DNA of 64,000 bases, from the NCBI RefSeq assembly GCF_002270415.1, contig NZ_NNRI01000007.1:1116001-1180000 (forward strand). Direction: 5' to 3'. The notes under the pieces are model-generated. The model had not been told where the DNA came from. It ran no database searches and saw nothing but the letters and a program-made list of their open reading frames with translations. Every line of letters begins with the position of its first letter. Position 1 is the first letter of the stretch. Position numbers and translations under genes: made by a program. Source of the stretch: Mesorhizobium sophorae. GTDB taxonomy: Bacteria > Pseudomonadota > Alphaproteobacteria > Rhizobiales > Rhizobiaceae. Positions 1-8,780 of the stretch are shown here, piece by piece.

Positions 1-911
1 ATTCGACCGCCGTGCAAGGCAAGCTTTCCTATTTCGGCGACGCCGACGGCTACATCGCCTTCGGCACCAAGATGGGGCGCCATTTCGCGCTCGGCGATCC
101 GGTGGTGGCTCCAATGCTGCTGCCCGATTACATCACACGCTTCGTCGAAACCGCCGGCAGCCCGTGGTTCGTGCAGATCGGCGAGGAGACGGCGCGGGTG
201 CTGGCCGGGCTCGGCTACAAGATCAATCGCCTCGGCATCGACACCCGCCTCAACCTGCCCGACCATGATTTTTCCGGAAAGCGCAACGAGACCGTACGCT
301 ATTCCGAGCGCTGGCTGTTGAAGAAGGGATTTTGGTTCGACGAGGACAAGCGGACCGTCCATCTCGACGAAATCGCCCGGCTTTCCGAAAACTGGCGCGG
401 CGACCGCATCGTCAAACGCTGGGAGATGGGCTTTCTCAACCGCCCCTTCGCCGACCATCTCGGCACCGACATGCGCCGTTTCGTCCTGCACGGCCCCGAT
501 GGCGGACTGGTCGCACTGCTCGACTTCGACCCGCTGTTTCGCGACGGCAAGGTGATCGGCTACACCACGGCGTTCAAGCGCAAGCATATCGACGCCTCGC
601 CGCACGCCGAGATCGGCCTGACCAAATTCGCCGTCGACCGTTTCCGCGAGCAAGGCATCTCGGTGGTCACTCTCGGCCTGTCGCCGATGCTCGATGTGGG
701 CCCGAGCGGGTTTGCCGAAAGCGATTTCTGGCGCAATGCCTTCCAGCGCGCCTACTCCTCGCCTTGGGTCAACCGCCGCAGGTTCAATCTGCAAGGCCAA
801 GCAGCGTTCAAGCGCCGCTTCCACGGTGTCGAGGAGCCGGTCTACATCGCCTTTCGCAAGGGGACGTATGTGGAGATGCTGGGGCTGCTCCGGCTGGTCA
901 AAGCGATCTGA
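1..911 (+). CDS. MprF-like C-terminal DUF2156 domain (aminoacyl-phosphatidylglycerol synthase), 5'-truncated
   Basis: The reading frame is open from base 3, so the gene starts outside the window and only about the last 300 residues are seen. The sequence resembles the cytoplasmic catalytic domain of MprF/LpiA proteins (DUF2156, GNAT-like fold), which transfer lysine or another amino acid from aminoacyl-tRNA to phosphatidylglycerol and make the membrane more cationic. Seen near the start is a GYIAFG...HFALGDPVV stretch typical of the family, and near the end the pattern LSPM...F followed by a basic W-rich segment. The membrane flippase half expected upstream cannot be seen. The substrate amino acid cannot be told from this fragment. 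Confidence 0.75.
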   Translation, partial: STAVQGKLSYFGDADGYIAFGTKMGRHFALGDPVVAPMLLPDYITRFVETAGSPWFVQIGEETARVLAGLGYKINRLGIDTRLNLPDHDFSGKRNETVRYSERWLLKKGFWFDEDKRTVHLDEIARLSENWRGDRIVKRWEMGFLNRPFADHLGTDMRRFVLHGPDGGLVALLDFDPLFRDGKVIGYTTAFKRKHIDASPHAEIGLTKFAVDRFREQGISVVTLGLSPMLDVGPSGFAESDFWRNAFQRAYSSPWVNRRRFNLQGQAAFKRRFHGVEEPVYIAFRKGTYVEMLGLLRLVKAI

Positions 912-935
912 CAGGACTTGGATTCAACCAATCCG

Positions 936-1697
936 TCAGTTCCTTAGCCGGTAACCGGTCCTGAAGATCCAGGCGACGATCGCTATGCAAACCAGCAGGA
1001 AGACGATCGTCATGCCGAGGCTGACGCCGACCGAGACATCGGACTTGCCGAAAAAGCTCCAGCGGAACCCGCTGATCAAATAGACGACCGGGTTGAACAG
1101 CGTCACAGTGCGCCAGATGCCGGGCAGCATGTCGATCGAATAGAAGCTGCCGCCGAGGAAGGTGAGCGGCGTGATGATCAGCAGCGGCACCAGCTGCAAT
1201 TGCTCGAAGCTCTTCGCCCAGATGCCGATGATGAAACCGAACAGGCTGAAGGTCACCGCCGTCAGCACCAGGAAGCCAACCATCCAGAACGGGTGCTGGA
1301 TGGTCAGCGGGACGAATAGCGAGGCGGTGGCCAGGATGATCAGGCCAAGCAGGATCGACTTGGTCGCCGCACCGCCGACATAGGCGATGACGATCTCCAG
1401 ATAGGAGACCGGCGCCGACAGGAGCTCGTAGATCGAGCCGACGAACTTCGGAAAGTAGATGGCAAAGGAGGCGTTGGAGATCGACTGCGTCAGCAGCGAC
1501 AGCATGATCAGCCCCGGCACGATGAAGGCGCCGTAGCTGATGCCGTCGATCTCGGTGATGCGCGAGCCGATGGCCGAGCCGAAGACGACGAAATAGAGCG
1601 ACGTGGAGATGACCGGCGAGACAATGCTCTGCAGGACTGTGCGGAAGGCGCGCGCCATTTCCATCCGGTAGATCGCCCATACCGCACGCAGGTTCAT
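936..1697 (-). CDS. ABC-2 type transporter permease
   Basis: This 253-residue protein has about six hydrophobic segments and no soluble domain, the layout of ABC-2 exporter permeases (YadH/NodJ-like). The segment [20 protein letters not shown] near residues 190-210 is typical of the family. It lies directly downstream of the ATP-binding gene and their ends overlap by 4 bases (ATGA), so the two are almost surely co-translated as one exporter. The exported substrate is not evident. The next gene upstream on the other strand, the MprF-like fragment, converges with it and gives no clear clue. Confidence 0.85.
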   Translation of the reverse strand: MNLRAVWAIYRMEMARAFRTVLQSIVSPVISTSLYFVVFGSAIGSRITEIDGISYGAFIVPGLIMLSLLTQSISNASFAIYFPKFVGSIYELLSAPVSYLEIVIAYVGGAATKSILLGLIILATASLFVPLTIQHPFWMVGFLVLTAVTFSLFGFIIGIWAKSFEQLQLVPLLIITPLTFLGGSFYSIDMLPGIWRTVTLFNPVVYLISGFRWSFFGKSDVSVGVSLGMTIVFLLVCIAIVAWIFRTGYRLRN

Positions 1698-2620
1698 GGC
1701 TCTCTCCTCACCAGATTGACGAAGATCTCCTCGAGCGAACTGTTTTGCGTGTCGATGTCGCGGAACTGGATGCCGCCGGCCTCGAGATCGCGGATCAACG
1801 AGGCGACGCCCGGCCGCTCGGCCTGGTTGTCATAGGTGTAGGTCAGCTGCCCGCCATCCGGCGACAGCTCCAGCGCATAGCGCGAGAACGTTTCGGGAAT
1901 GGCCGTCAGCGGGCTGCGCAGCTCCATCACCAGCCGCTTGCGGCCGAGCTTGTGCATCAGTTCGGCCTTGTTCTCGACCAGGATGATCTCGCCACGGTTG
2001 ATGACGCCGACGCGGTCGGCCATCGCCTCGGCTTCCTCGATATAGTGGGTGGTGAGGATGATGGTGACGCCGTCCTCGCGCAGCCGACGCACCATCGCCC
2101 ACATGTCCTGGCGCAGTTCGACATCGACGCCGGCGGTCGGCTCGTCGAGGAACAAGACGCGCGGCTCATGCGACAGCGCCTTGGCGATCATTAGCCGGCG
2201 CTTCATCCCGCCCGACAGCGTAATCGCCTTGGCGTCCCTCTTTTCCCATAGCGACAGATCGCGCAGCACCTTCTCGACGAAGGCCGGGTTGGCCGGCTTG
2301 CCGAACAGGCCACGGCTGTAATTGACAGTCGCCCAGACGCTCTCGAAGGCGTCGATGGTCAGTTCCTGCGGCACCAGGCCGATCAGGCTGCGCGCGGCGC
2401 GGTAGTCCCTGTTGATGTCGTGACCGTCGACGGTGACGGTGCCCGACGACCGATTGACGATGCCGCATACGATCGAGATCAGCGTCGTCTTGCCGGCGCC
2501 GTTGGGGCCGAGCAGCGCGAAGATCTCGCCGCGCTCGATATCGAGGTTGACTTCCTTGAGCGCGGTGAAGCCGGTGGCGTAGGTCTTGGAGACCCCGGAA
2601 ATGGACAGGATGGAGGGCAT
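1694..2620 (-). CDS. ABC transporter ATP-binding protein (ABC-2 exporter)
   Basis: Nucleotide-binding subunit of a predicted drug, lipid or polysaccharide exporter. Visible motifs are Walker [10 protein letters not shown] (residues 38-46), signature LSGGM (135-139), Walker [14 protein letters not shown] (154-166) and the H-loop His192. Length is 308 residues with a C-terminal extension common in this group. I chose the ATG at 2620 ([10 protein letters not shown]) because the homologous part begins there; a longer frame to 2779 adds a low-complexity Arg-rich leader that looks non-coding. It overlaps the permease start by 4 bases. It is divergent from cydA, with about 270 bases between them. 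Confidence 0.88.
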   Translation of the reverse strand: MPSILSISGVSKTYATGFTALKEVNLDIERGEIFALLGPNGAGKTTLISIVCGIVNRSSGTVTVDGHDINRDYRAARSLIGLVPQELTIDAFESVWATVNYSRGLFGKPANPAFVEKVLRDLSLWEKRDAKAITLSGGMKRRLMIAKALSHEPRVLFLDEPTAGVDVELRQDMWAMVRRLREDGVTIILTTHYIEEAEAMADRVGVINRGEIILVENKAELMHKLGRKRLVMELRSPLTAIPETFSRYALELSPDGGQLTYTYDNQAERPGVASLIRDLEAGGIQFRDIDTQNSSLEEIFVNLVRREP

Positions 2621-2831
2621 GGCTGAAAACGGCTGCCTGAAAGAGGTCCCCTGATATAGGCTGAATGTCGGTGCGTGCAACCGCAAGTCGACGCCGCTGC
2701 TGACAGTTCTCGACAATCGTCGCAGGCCGGCCAGTGCAGACCGGCGGCGGTTGCAATCCGACACGGCAGCAGCACGCATGCGTCATCTTGCCCGGGCGCT
2801 GCGGCGTTCCGCCTCGCGGCGGGACGCCGCT

Positions 2832-2860
2832 TTGACCGACAGTAGCGACGGGCTTATTCT
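2832..2860 (+). promoter_or_regulatory. Putative sigma70-type promoter of cydAB
   Basis: TTGACC at 2832-2837 and TATTCT at 2855-2860 are separated by exactly 17 bases and end 29 bases before the cydA ATG. This is a plausible housekeeping promoter; no FNR-like palindrome was recognised nearby. It is a pattern match only. Confidence 0.4.
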
Positions 2861-2889
2861 TGCCACATTAGAAGCAGCCGGAGCCCACC

Positions 2890-4251
2890 ATGGACCCGCT
2901 CATCCTGTCGCGCATGCAATTTGGCGCGAATATTTCGTTCAACATCCTGTTTCCGACGATCACCATTGCGCTTGGCTGGGTGCTGCTGTTCTTCAAGCTC
3001 CGCTACAACGCGACAAACGATTCCGCCTGGATGCGCGCCTATTTCACCTGGGTGAAGGTGTTTGCATTGTCCTTCGCCATGGGCGTGGTGTCAGGCGTCA
3101 CCATGAGCTTCCAGTTCGGCACAAACTGGCCGGGCTACATGGAAAAGGTCGGCAACATTGCCGGGCCGCTGCTGGCCTACGAGATCCTCACCGCCTTCTT
3201 CCTCGAAGCGGCCTTCCTCGGCATCATGCTGTTCGGCTTCCGCCGCGTCTCCAACCGCATCCACACGCTGGCGACGGTGCTGGTGGCAGGCGGCACGACC
3301 CTCTCGGCGTTCTGGATCATCGCGCTCAATTCCTGGATGCAGACGCCGGCCGGCTTCGAGATACGCGATGGCGTCGCGCACGCTGTCGACTGGTGGGCGA
3401 TCGTCTTCAACCCGTCGATGCCCTACCGGCTGGTCCACATGCTGCTCGCCTCCGGCCTGACGGTGTCGTTCCTGATCGCCGGTCTGTCGGCGCTGCGCTA
3501 TCTCTATGGCGACCGCTCGGAATCGATGTGGAAGGCGCTGCGCACCGGCGTCTTCACCGCGGCGATCCTGATCCCGATCCAGATCTTCGCCGGCGACCAG
3601 CACGGGCTGAACACGCTGGAGCACCAGCCGCAGAAGATCGCCGCCATGGAGGCCAACTGGAACACCGGCCCCAACGTGCCGCTGGTGCTCTTCGCCCTGC
3701 CCGACGAGGCGGCGAAGGAAAACAGGTTCGAGATCGCCATTCCCGACGGCGCCAGCCTGGTGCTGCGGCACCGCACCAGCGGCGTGGTGCCGGGGCTGAA
3801 CGACTATCCCGGAAACCATCCGCCGGTCTTTCCAATCTTCTGGAGCTTCCGCATCATGGTCGGTACGGGACTGCTGATGCTTGCGGTTTCCTGGTCGGCC
3901 GCCTTCTTCCTCAAGCGCCGACACAGCCTGCCGAGGCCGCTCGCCATGCTGATGGTGCCGATGGCGCTGTCGGGCTGGCTGGCGACGCTGGCCGGCTGGT
4001 ACACCACCGAGATCGGCCGCCAGCCCTGGCTGGTAACCGGCGTGTTGAAGACCGCCGACGCGGTCGGCCCGGTGGCCGGCAGTCATGTCGCGCTGACGCT
4101 GGCGATTTACCTCATCCTCTATGTGCTTTTGCTGATCGCCTATCTCGGCGTGCTGGTGCACCTGGCGCTGAAGGCGGCGAAGGACGGCGATTCATCGCCG
4201 CTGCCTGGCGTGATGAACGCAGCCCTGTCGCAGCCGGCGGCCGGCGAGTGA
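2890..4251 (+). CDS. cydA: Cytochrome bd-type quinol oxidase subunit I, short Q-loop (CIO-like)
   Basis: Membrane subunit that oxidises quinol and reduces O2 to water. At 453 residues it is shorter than the Escherichia coli protein and fits the short-Q-loop, cyanide-insensitive-oxidase type. Conserved residues seen: Glu98 and Glu106 in the proton path, His183 and Met323 (haem b558 ligands), Lys249 and Glu254 in the quinol-site motif QPQKIAAMEANW, and Glu374 in GWYTTEIGRQPW. The N-terminal haem-ligand position (His19 in E. coli) aligns with Asn18 in SRMQF...SFNILFP, which is unusual. The cydB start follows 10 bases after the stop. No cydDC or cydX is visible here. Confidence 0.9.
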   Translation: MDPLILSRMQFGANISFNILFPTITIALGWVLLFFKLRYNATNDSAWMRAYFTWVKVFALSFAMGVVSGVTMSFQFGTNWPGYMEKVGNIAGPLLAYEILTAFFLEAAFLGIMLFGFRRVSNRIHTLATVLVAGGTTLSAFWIIALNSWMQTPAGFEIRDGVAHAVDWWAIVFNPSMPYRLVHMLLASGLTVSFLIAGLSALRYLYGDRSESMWKALRTGVFTAAILIPIQIFAGDQHGLNTLEHQPQKIAAMEANWNTGPNVPLVLFALPDEAAKENRFEIAIPDGASLVLRHRTSGVVPGLNDYPGNHPPVFPIFWSFRIMVGTGLLMLAVSWSAAFFLKRRHSLPRPLAMLMVPMALSGWLATLAGWYTTEIGRQPWLVTGVLKTADAVGPVAGSHVALTLAIYLILYVLLLIAYLGVLVHLALKAAKDGDSSPLPGVMNAALSQPAAGE

Positions 4252-4261
4252 GGAGAGGACA

Positions 4262-5266
4262 ATGACCTTCGACTGGCCAACCCTGCTGCCCCTGATCTTC
4301 GCCGGCCTGATGGGCCTAGCCATCCTGATCTACGTCATACTCGACGGCTTCGATCTCGGCATCGGCATCTTGTTCGCCGCCGCCGAAGACACCGAGCGGG
4401 ACACGATGGTCGCGGCCATCGGTCCGTTCTGGGACGCCAACGAGACCTGGCTGGTGCTGGCCGTCGGCCTGCTGCTGGTCGCCTTCCCGCTGGCGCATGG
4501 GGTCATCCTGACCGCGCTCTACATCCCGGTTTTCGTGTTGCTGATCGGGCTGATCCTGCGCGGCGTCGCCTTCGATTTTCGCGCCAAGGTGCCGAGCGGC
4601 AAGAAGCATCGCTGGAACCGTATTTTCTTCCTGGGTTCGGTCATCGCCTCGCTGGCGCAGGGCTATATGCTGGGCGTCTATGTGCTCGGCCTCGATGTCG
4701 GCCCGGGCGGCGTGGCGTTCGGCGTGCTGGTGGCGCTCTGCCTTGCCGCGGCTTACGCGGCGATGGGTGCCGCCTGGGTGATCTACAAGACCGAGGGCGA
4801 TCTGCAGAAGAAGGCCGTGCGCTGGTTGCGCACCGCCCTTGTGCTGACCGCGCTCGGCATGGCCGCGGTGTCGCTGGCAACGCCGTTCGCCAGCCCGCGC
4901 ATCTTCGACAAATGGTTCGTCTTTCCCGCGATGCTCTATCTGTCGCCGCTGCCGATCCTGTCGGCACTGTTGTTCCTGTGGCTGTGGCGGCAGACCTTTC
5001 ATCTGCCCAGGCCCGACGACCGCCATTCGCTGACGCCGTTCCTGACGCTGGCCGCCATCTTCGCGCTCGGCTTTGCCGGTCTTGCCTGGTCGTTCTATCC
5101 ATTCGTGGTGCCCGACAGGCTGACCATCTGGCAGGCGGCCTCTGCGCCGGAAAGCCTGGCCATCATCCTGGCCGGCACGGTGGTCGTGCTGCCTGTCATC
5201 ATCTTCTATTCGTTCTATGCCTACCGGGTGTTCGGCGGCAAGGCGACGGATTTGACCTACGACTGA
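4262..5266 (+). CDS. cydB: Cytochrome bd-type quinol oxidase subunit II
   Basis: Second membrane subunit of the bd oxidase encoded with cydA. The 334-residue protein has eight or nine hydrophobic segments and the family motif DGFDLGIGILF near residue 30, followed by GPFWDANETWLVL. A strong ribosome site (AGGAG) lies 8 bases before the ATG and only 10 bases separate it from cydA, so the two form an operon. The gene converges on the large LuxR-type regulator, whose stop lies about 50 bases further on; no clear hairpin terminator is seen between them. Confidence 0.92.
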   Translation: MTFDWPTLLPLIFAGLMGLAILIYVILDGFDLGIGILFAAAEDTERDTMVAAIGPFWDANETWLVLAVGLLLVAFPLAHGVILTALYIPVFVLLIGLILRGVAFDFRAKVPSGKKHRWNRIFFLGSVIASLAQGYMLGVYVLGLDVGPGGVAFGVLVALCLAAAYAAMGAAWVIYKTEGDLQKKAVRWLRTALVLTALGMAAVSLATPFASPRIFDKWFVFPAMLYLSPLPILSALLFLWLWRQTFHLPRPDDRHSLTPFLTLAAIFALGFAGLAWSFYPFVVPDRLTIWQAASAPESLAIILAGTVVVLPVIIFYSFYAYRVFGGKATDLTYD

Positions 5267-5319
5267 CGGCCCTTACCGGTCGCAAATGGCCATCCTGCAG
5301 ATCAAGCAGGTGCGGTGCT

Positions 5320-7914
5320 TCAGATCAGCCCCGAGTCGCGTGCCGCAGCCGTGGCTTCGCCACGGGAGATGGCGTCCAGTTTTCCCAGAACCGCCGAGAC
5401 GTGGTGGTCGACCGTCTTCGGCGAAATGGCGAGGTGGTCGGCAATCCGCTTGTTGGAGAAGCCGCGCTCGATCAACTGCAGCACTTCCATCTGGCGCAGG
5501 GTCAGCCCGGCGCTGTTTGCGCGCGTGGTGCGGCGCGGTCCCCGCGCGATGTGATTGACACCGTTTCGCCGCATGAGGTCGCGCACGTGCTGGGCGACCG
5601 GCCTGGCGCCGAGGTTTTCGAATATCTCGAGCGCCGAGCGCTGCGCCGCCTCATCGCCCTGAACCAGGGCAAGCCCACGTTCGAAGGGAGCGTCCATCGC
5701 GGCCCACAAATCCGCCGCCCCTTGCCAGTCGCCTTCCAGAAGCATCCGGTAGGGCGCGGCCATGCCCGACGTGTCGCCGGGGCCGATCGCCGGCACCAAC
5801 AAACGCCGCCAGCTGGCCAGTTCGGCAAAGACCGCAGGCTTCGGTGAAAGGCTTTCGGCAAGGTCTATCAGCCGCAGCGCCTCGTCCTCTTCCGCCTCGC
5901 CCAGCCATGCCTGTTCGGCGACGACCGCCGCATAGGGCAGCAGCCTCTGCAGCTCAGCACCCTTTTCGAGAAACCGCTTCATTTCCGCCAGAAGCGGCTC
6001 GGCTGAAGGATCGCCGCGGCGCAGGCGCAATTTCGCCAGAGCCACCAGTGCGGGATAGCGCACCAACGCGGCTGCGCGGTCGTTGGTGACGACTTCCAGC
6101 GCTTCGGCAGCCGCCTCGTCCCATCGTCCGTAACGCAGCAGCAACTGCGCCCGCACGCCGCGCATGTAGTCACGCCAGGTCGCGAGGTCGTTCTCGACGC
6201 AATAGTCGATGCCGCGATCGAGAAAGGACTGAGCCTGGTTGTAGTCCAGCTGGTTCATTTCACTGCAGGCGCAATTGGTGAAGGCACGCGCCACGTGTTC
6301 CTGGAAATTCTGCTCGAGCGCGATTTCGAGACTGCGGGCAAGGTGCAGCCGCGCGCTGGGCAGGTCCAGCCATTGTTCGGCAGCGCCGACATTGTTGAGC
6401 GCATGGCAGACGATGTCCGGCCGGTCCACCTGTTCGGCGAGCCTGATCGCCTTGTCGCCCAACGACAATGTCTCGTCGAGCCTTTCGGCCAGCATCGCCA
6501 GCTGTGAGAGATTGGAGTAGGCCATGGCCAGTTCCGGCCCCGCCGGTGTGGTCTCCAGCAACGCGACCGCCTGGGCGCCGAACTGATCGGCGGCCTCACG
6601 GTCGCCCATCAGATAGGCGAAACGCGACAGGCATCTGAGGCTGTCGCCTTCCTTCAGCGTATTGCCCAGGGCGCGCTGCAGCGCGCGCGCCTGCTGCTGG
6701 GCCTCGATGGCCTCGGCGATCCGGCCGATCAGGTGGCATTCGAAGGCATAGTTCTCGTACAGGCCGGCGCGCTCTTCCATGGGCAGGCCGTCAGCCTGTC
6801 GCAAGGCGACCTCGTAGTAGCCGGCGGCATCGCGATGCGCGCCGATGCGGGAAGCCTCCCGGGCGGCGACCGGCGCCAGTTCGCGCACCGCCTCCAGATT
6901 GTGCGCCTCGACCGCGTGGTGCACCAGGCGCGCGGTGGCGATGTCGCCCTTTTCGAGCATCGCTGTCAGGGCGCGCTGGTTGAACTCTCTTCTGTGGCTT
7001 GTCGTCAGCATCGTCTCGATGGCGCGGCGGGCGATGTCGTGCCGGAAGGCATAGCCGTCGCCCAGATCGTCGAGCAGGCCATTCGAGACGCATTCCGCAA
7101 GCTGGCCGGCACTGGCCACGCCGCACAGGCCCTGCAGGGCCCAGGCGTCAGCCCGTCTTGGGAACACCGACACCGCGTCGAGCATCGAGCGGGCGCCGGC
7201 CGACAGGCGTTCGGCGCGCGCCAGCACCGCATCGCGCACGCTGGCCGGCAGCGCCGTTTCATTTTCGGCGCTCAACAGTTCGGTGACGAAAAAGGCGTTA
7301 CCGGCCGTGGCCCGGTAGATGGCATCGCCGTCGCGGCCGGCGGCATCGGCGAGCGACAGCACCGCTGCCTCGCTCAAAAGCGGCACGTCGATGCGCGCGA
7401 CGCTGCCCGACGGGATTTCGCCCAGCGCGCGGCGCACGCGCATCTGCCCCTCGCTGCGATCGGTACGCGCCGTCACCAGCAGCACGATATGGGTGTTGGC
7501 AATGCGACGGCCGAGAAAGCGGACGAAGTCGAGTGTCGCGTCATCGGCCCAGTGCAGGTCTTCGATCACCAGCAGCGTTGCGCCCGTCCTCGCCTCGAAG
7601 ACATCCAGCGCGTCGGAAAACAGCGGCAGCCGTTGTCCCTGCCGGGCGTCGACCGCCTGCGGCATCGCCCATTGCGCCTCGCGCGCAAGATCGTAAAGCG
7701 GCCCGAGCGGATCGGGGATCGACAGATCCTCGCAAGCGCTGCGGAAGATGCGCGCCTCCTGGCCGGCACCGCTGACGAACGCATCGACAAGCGTCGACTT
7801 GCCGGCACCCGCCTCGCCCGACAAAGCCGCCACGCGACCACGGCCGCGCGCGGCTTCCGTCAGAAGGTTGTCCAGTTGCGCCAGCTGTGACTGCCGTTCC
7901 AGAAGCATCGTCAT
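5320..7914 (-). CDS. Large LuxR-type transcriptional regulator with AAA ATPase and TPR-like region
   Basis: An 864-residue STAND/LAL-like regulator. Walker A GEAGAGKST is at residues 33-41, Walker B IEDLHWADD at 117-125, the middle is helical and TPR-like, and a LuxR helix-turn-helix (LTLRQMEVLQLIERG...SNKRIADHLAISPKTVDHHV) forms the last 60 residues. Proteins of this build usually bind an inducer and activate nearby genes. I chose the ATG at 7914 because it lies just before the conserved MLLERQ start; the frame is open to 8136 but that part is not family-like and would overlap the divergent gene. It is divergent from the DUF4242 gene at 8135, its most likely target. The ligand is unknown. 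Confidence 0.85.
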   Translation of the reverse strand: MTMLLERQSQLAQLDNLLTEAARGRGRVAALSGEAGAGKSTLVDAFVSGAGQEARIFRSACEDLSIPDPLGPLYDLAREAQWAMPQAVDARQGQRLPLFSDALDVFEARTGATLLVIEDLHWADDATLDFVRFLGRRIANTHIVLLVTARTDRSEGQMRVRRALGEIPSGSVARIDVPLLSEAAVLSLADAAGRDGDAIYRATAGNAFFVTELLSAENETALPASVRDAVLARAERLSAGARSMLDAVSVFPRRADAWALQGLCGVASAGQLAECVSNGLLDDLGDGYAFRHDIARRAIETMLTTSHRREFNQRALTAMLEKGDIATARLVHHAVEAHNLEAVRELAPVAAREASRIGAHRDAAGYYEVALRQADGLPMEERAGLYENYAFECHLIGRIAEAIEAQQQARALQRALGNTLKEGDSLRCLSRFAYLMGDREAADQFGAQAVALLETTPAGPELAMAYSNLSQLAMLAERLDETLSLGDKAIRLAEQVDRPDIVCHALNNVGAAEQWLDLPSARLHLARSLEIALEQNFQEHVARAFTNCACSEMNQLDYNQAQSFLDRGIDYCVENDLATWRDYMRGVRAQLLLRYGRWDEAAAEALEVVTNDRAAALVRYPALVALAKLRLRRGDPSAEPLLAEMKRFLEKGAELQRLLPYAAVVAEQAWLGEAEEDEALRLIDLAESLSPKPAVFAELASWRRLLVPAIGPGDTSGMAAPYRMLLEGDWQGAADLWAAMDAPFERGLALVQGDEAAQRSALEIFENLGARPVAQHVRDLMRRNGVNHIARGPRRTTRANSAGLTLRQMEVLQLIERGFSNKRIADHLAISPKTVDHHVSAVLGKLDAISRGEATAAARDSGLI

Positions 7915-8134
7915 TCGCTCATGGTGATCCCGGTTGCCGCCACCCCACCCCAGCTCGACCGCCAGGATAGCCCGGCTCGGTATCTGCTTTGTGGCTCCAG
8001 CACTGAACGTCGTTAACATGGGGAATCGTCCCGCCAAACATGGGGAAAGGCTCCGATGCGCGTCCTTTGCGAGCGTGATCTTTGTCCAACCGCGCTCAAA
8101 ATCGAGCGTGAAGCAATGGAAAGGGAAGCCTCCC

Positions 8135-8407
8135 ATGCCCCGTTACCTGATTGAACGTACATTTCCGGATGGCCTCAACGTGCCGATGAACGAAGCCGGC
8201 GCCGATGCGCTGGGCGGCGTCATCATGCGCAACGCGGAGAAAGGCGTGACCTGGGTGCAGTCCTTCGTGTCGCCCGACAAGAAGCACACCTTCTGCGTCT
8301 ACGACGCGCCCTCGCCGGAGGCGATCCGCAGCACCGCCCAGATGAACTCGCTGCCGGTCGACAAGATCACGGAGGTGAGGGTTCTTGAACCCTACTTTTA
8401 TCGCTGA
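8135..8407 (+). CDS. DUF4242 protein (SCO4226-like small ferredoxin-fold)
   Basis: A 90-residue protein starting MPRYLIERTFP and ending LEPYFYR, with the internal pattern GVTWVQSFVSPDKKHTFCVYDAPSPEA broken here only for description; this is the DUF4242 pattern. A Streptomyces member binds nickel, but the role here is not known. The ATG at 8135 has AAGGGAAG 8 bases upstream and fits the family start, so an upstream extension to 7934 was rejected. It lies divergently beside the large LuxR-type ATPase regulator, which suggests regulation by it. The following small gene begins inside its 3' end. Confidence 0.8.
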   Translation: MPRYLIERTFPDGLNVPMNEAGADALGGVIMRNAEKGVTWVQSFVSPDKKHTFCVYDAPSPEAIRSTAQMNSLPVDKITEVRVLEPYFYR

Positions 8408-8648
8408 TGAAGATACGATCGCTCGAGGCGGCAATGGCGACATGCCGGCCGGTGTCGCGGCCATGGCAAACAGCGGCCGCGCGCCCTCCTTGCCCGGCCG
8501 TCTATGGCGGATCGCGGTGGAGCTGCCCGCGCAACTGCTGGGCAAGCGCCGCTTGCCACCGGAAAGCGACCATCTGAGGCACGATATCGGCTTGCCGGCG
8601 CGGCAGATGCGGCGGGACTGGCGAGATTACGACCGGTGGGATCGCTGA
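8385..8648 (+). CDS. Small basic protein with DUF1127-like C-terminus
   Basis: An 87-residue frame overlapping the end of the DUF4242 gene by 23 bases. The start is TTG at 8385, supported by a very strong ribosome site GGAGGTGAGG at 8371-8380, which suggests translational coupling. The C-terminal part, SDHLRHDIGLPARQMRRDW, resembles the DUF1127 motif (SDHLLRDIGL) found in small rhizobial proteins, several of which bind RNA or affect stress and phosphate responses. ATGs at 8442 and 8463 are possible alternative starts. Function is not known. Confidence 0.5.
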   Translation: MNPTFIADEDTIARGGNGDMPAGVAAMANSGRAPSLPGRLWRIAVELPAQLLGKRRLPPESDHLRHDIGLPARQMRRDWRDYDRWDR

Positions 8649-8699
8649 CGACCCGGCCGCCCGCAGTCGACGCTGTAAGGTGGCCGGGACGGCGTAACT

Positions 8700-8750
8700 G
8701 CCAATCTCCCCCTCAAGGGGGAGATGCCCGGCAGGGCAGAGGGGGCGCGG
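8700..8750. repeat. Intergenic palindromic repeat, family A2, single arm
   Basis: A CCAATCTCCCCCTC...GGGGGAGATGCCCGGCAGGGCAG hairpin arm. The same arm occurs at 10958-11182, 17760-17946 and 59577-59641. It lies between the DUF1127-like gene and msrA and has no coding potential. Confidence 0.75.
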
Positions 8751-8780
8751 TCGCGCCGACGCCTCTTCGTCAAAGCTGCC

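Noticed and set aside
2751..4265. Long plus-strand frame through cydA in another reading frame
   Set aside because: It is Arg/His-rich, has no family features and lies over the clear CydA protein; it comes from high GC content.
6733..7890. Long plus-strand frame antisense to the LuxR-type regulator
   Set aside because: Composition is typical of antisense GC-rich shadow frames and the minus-strand protein has strong motifs.
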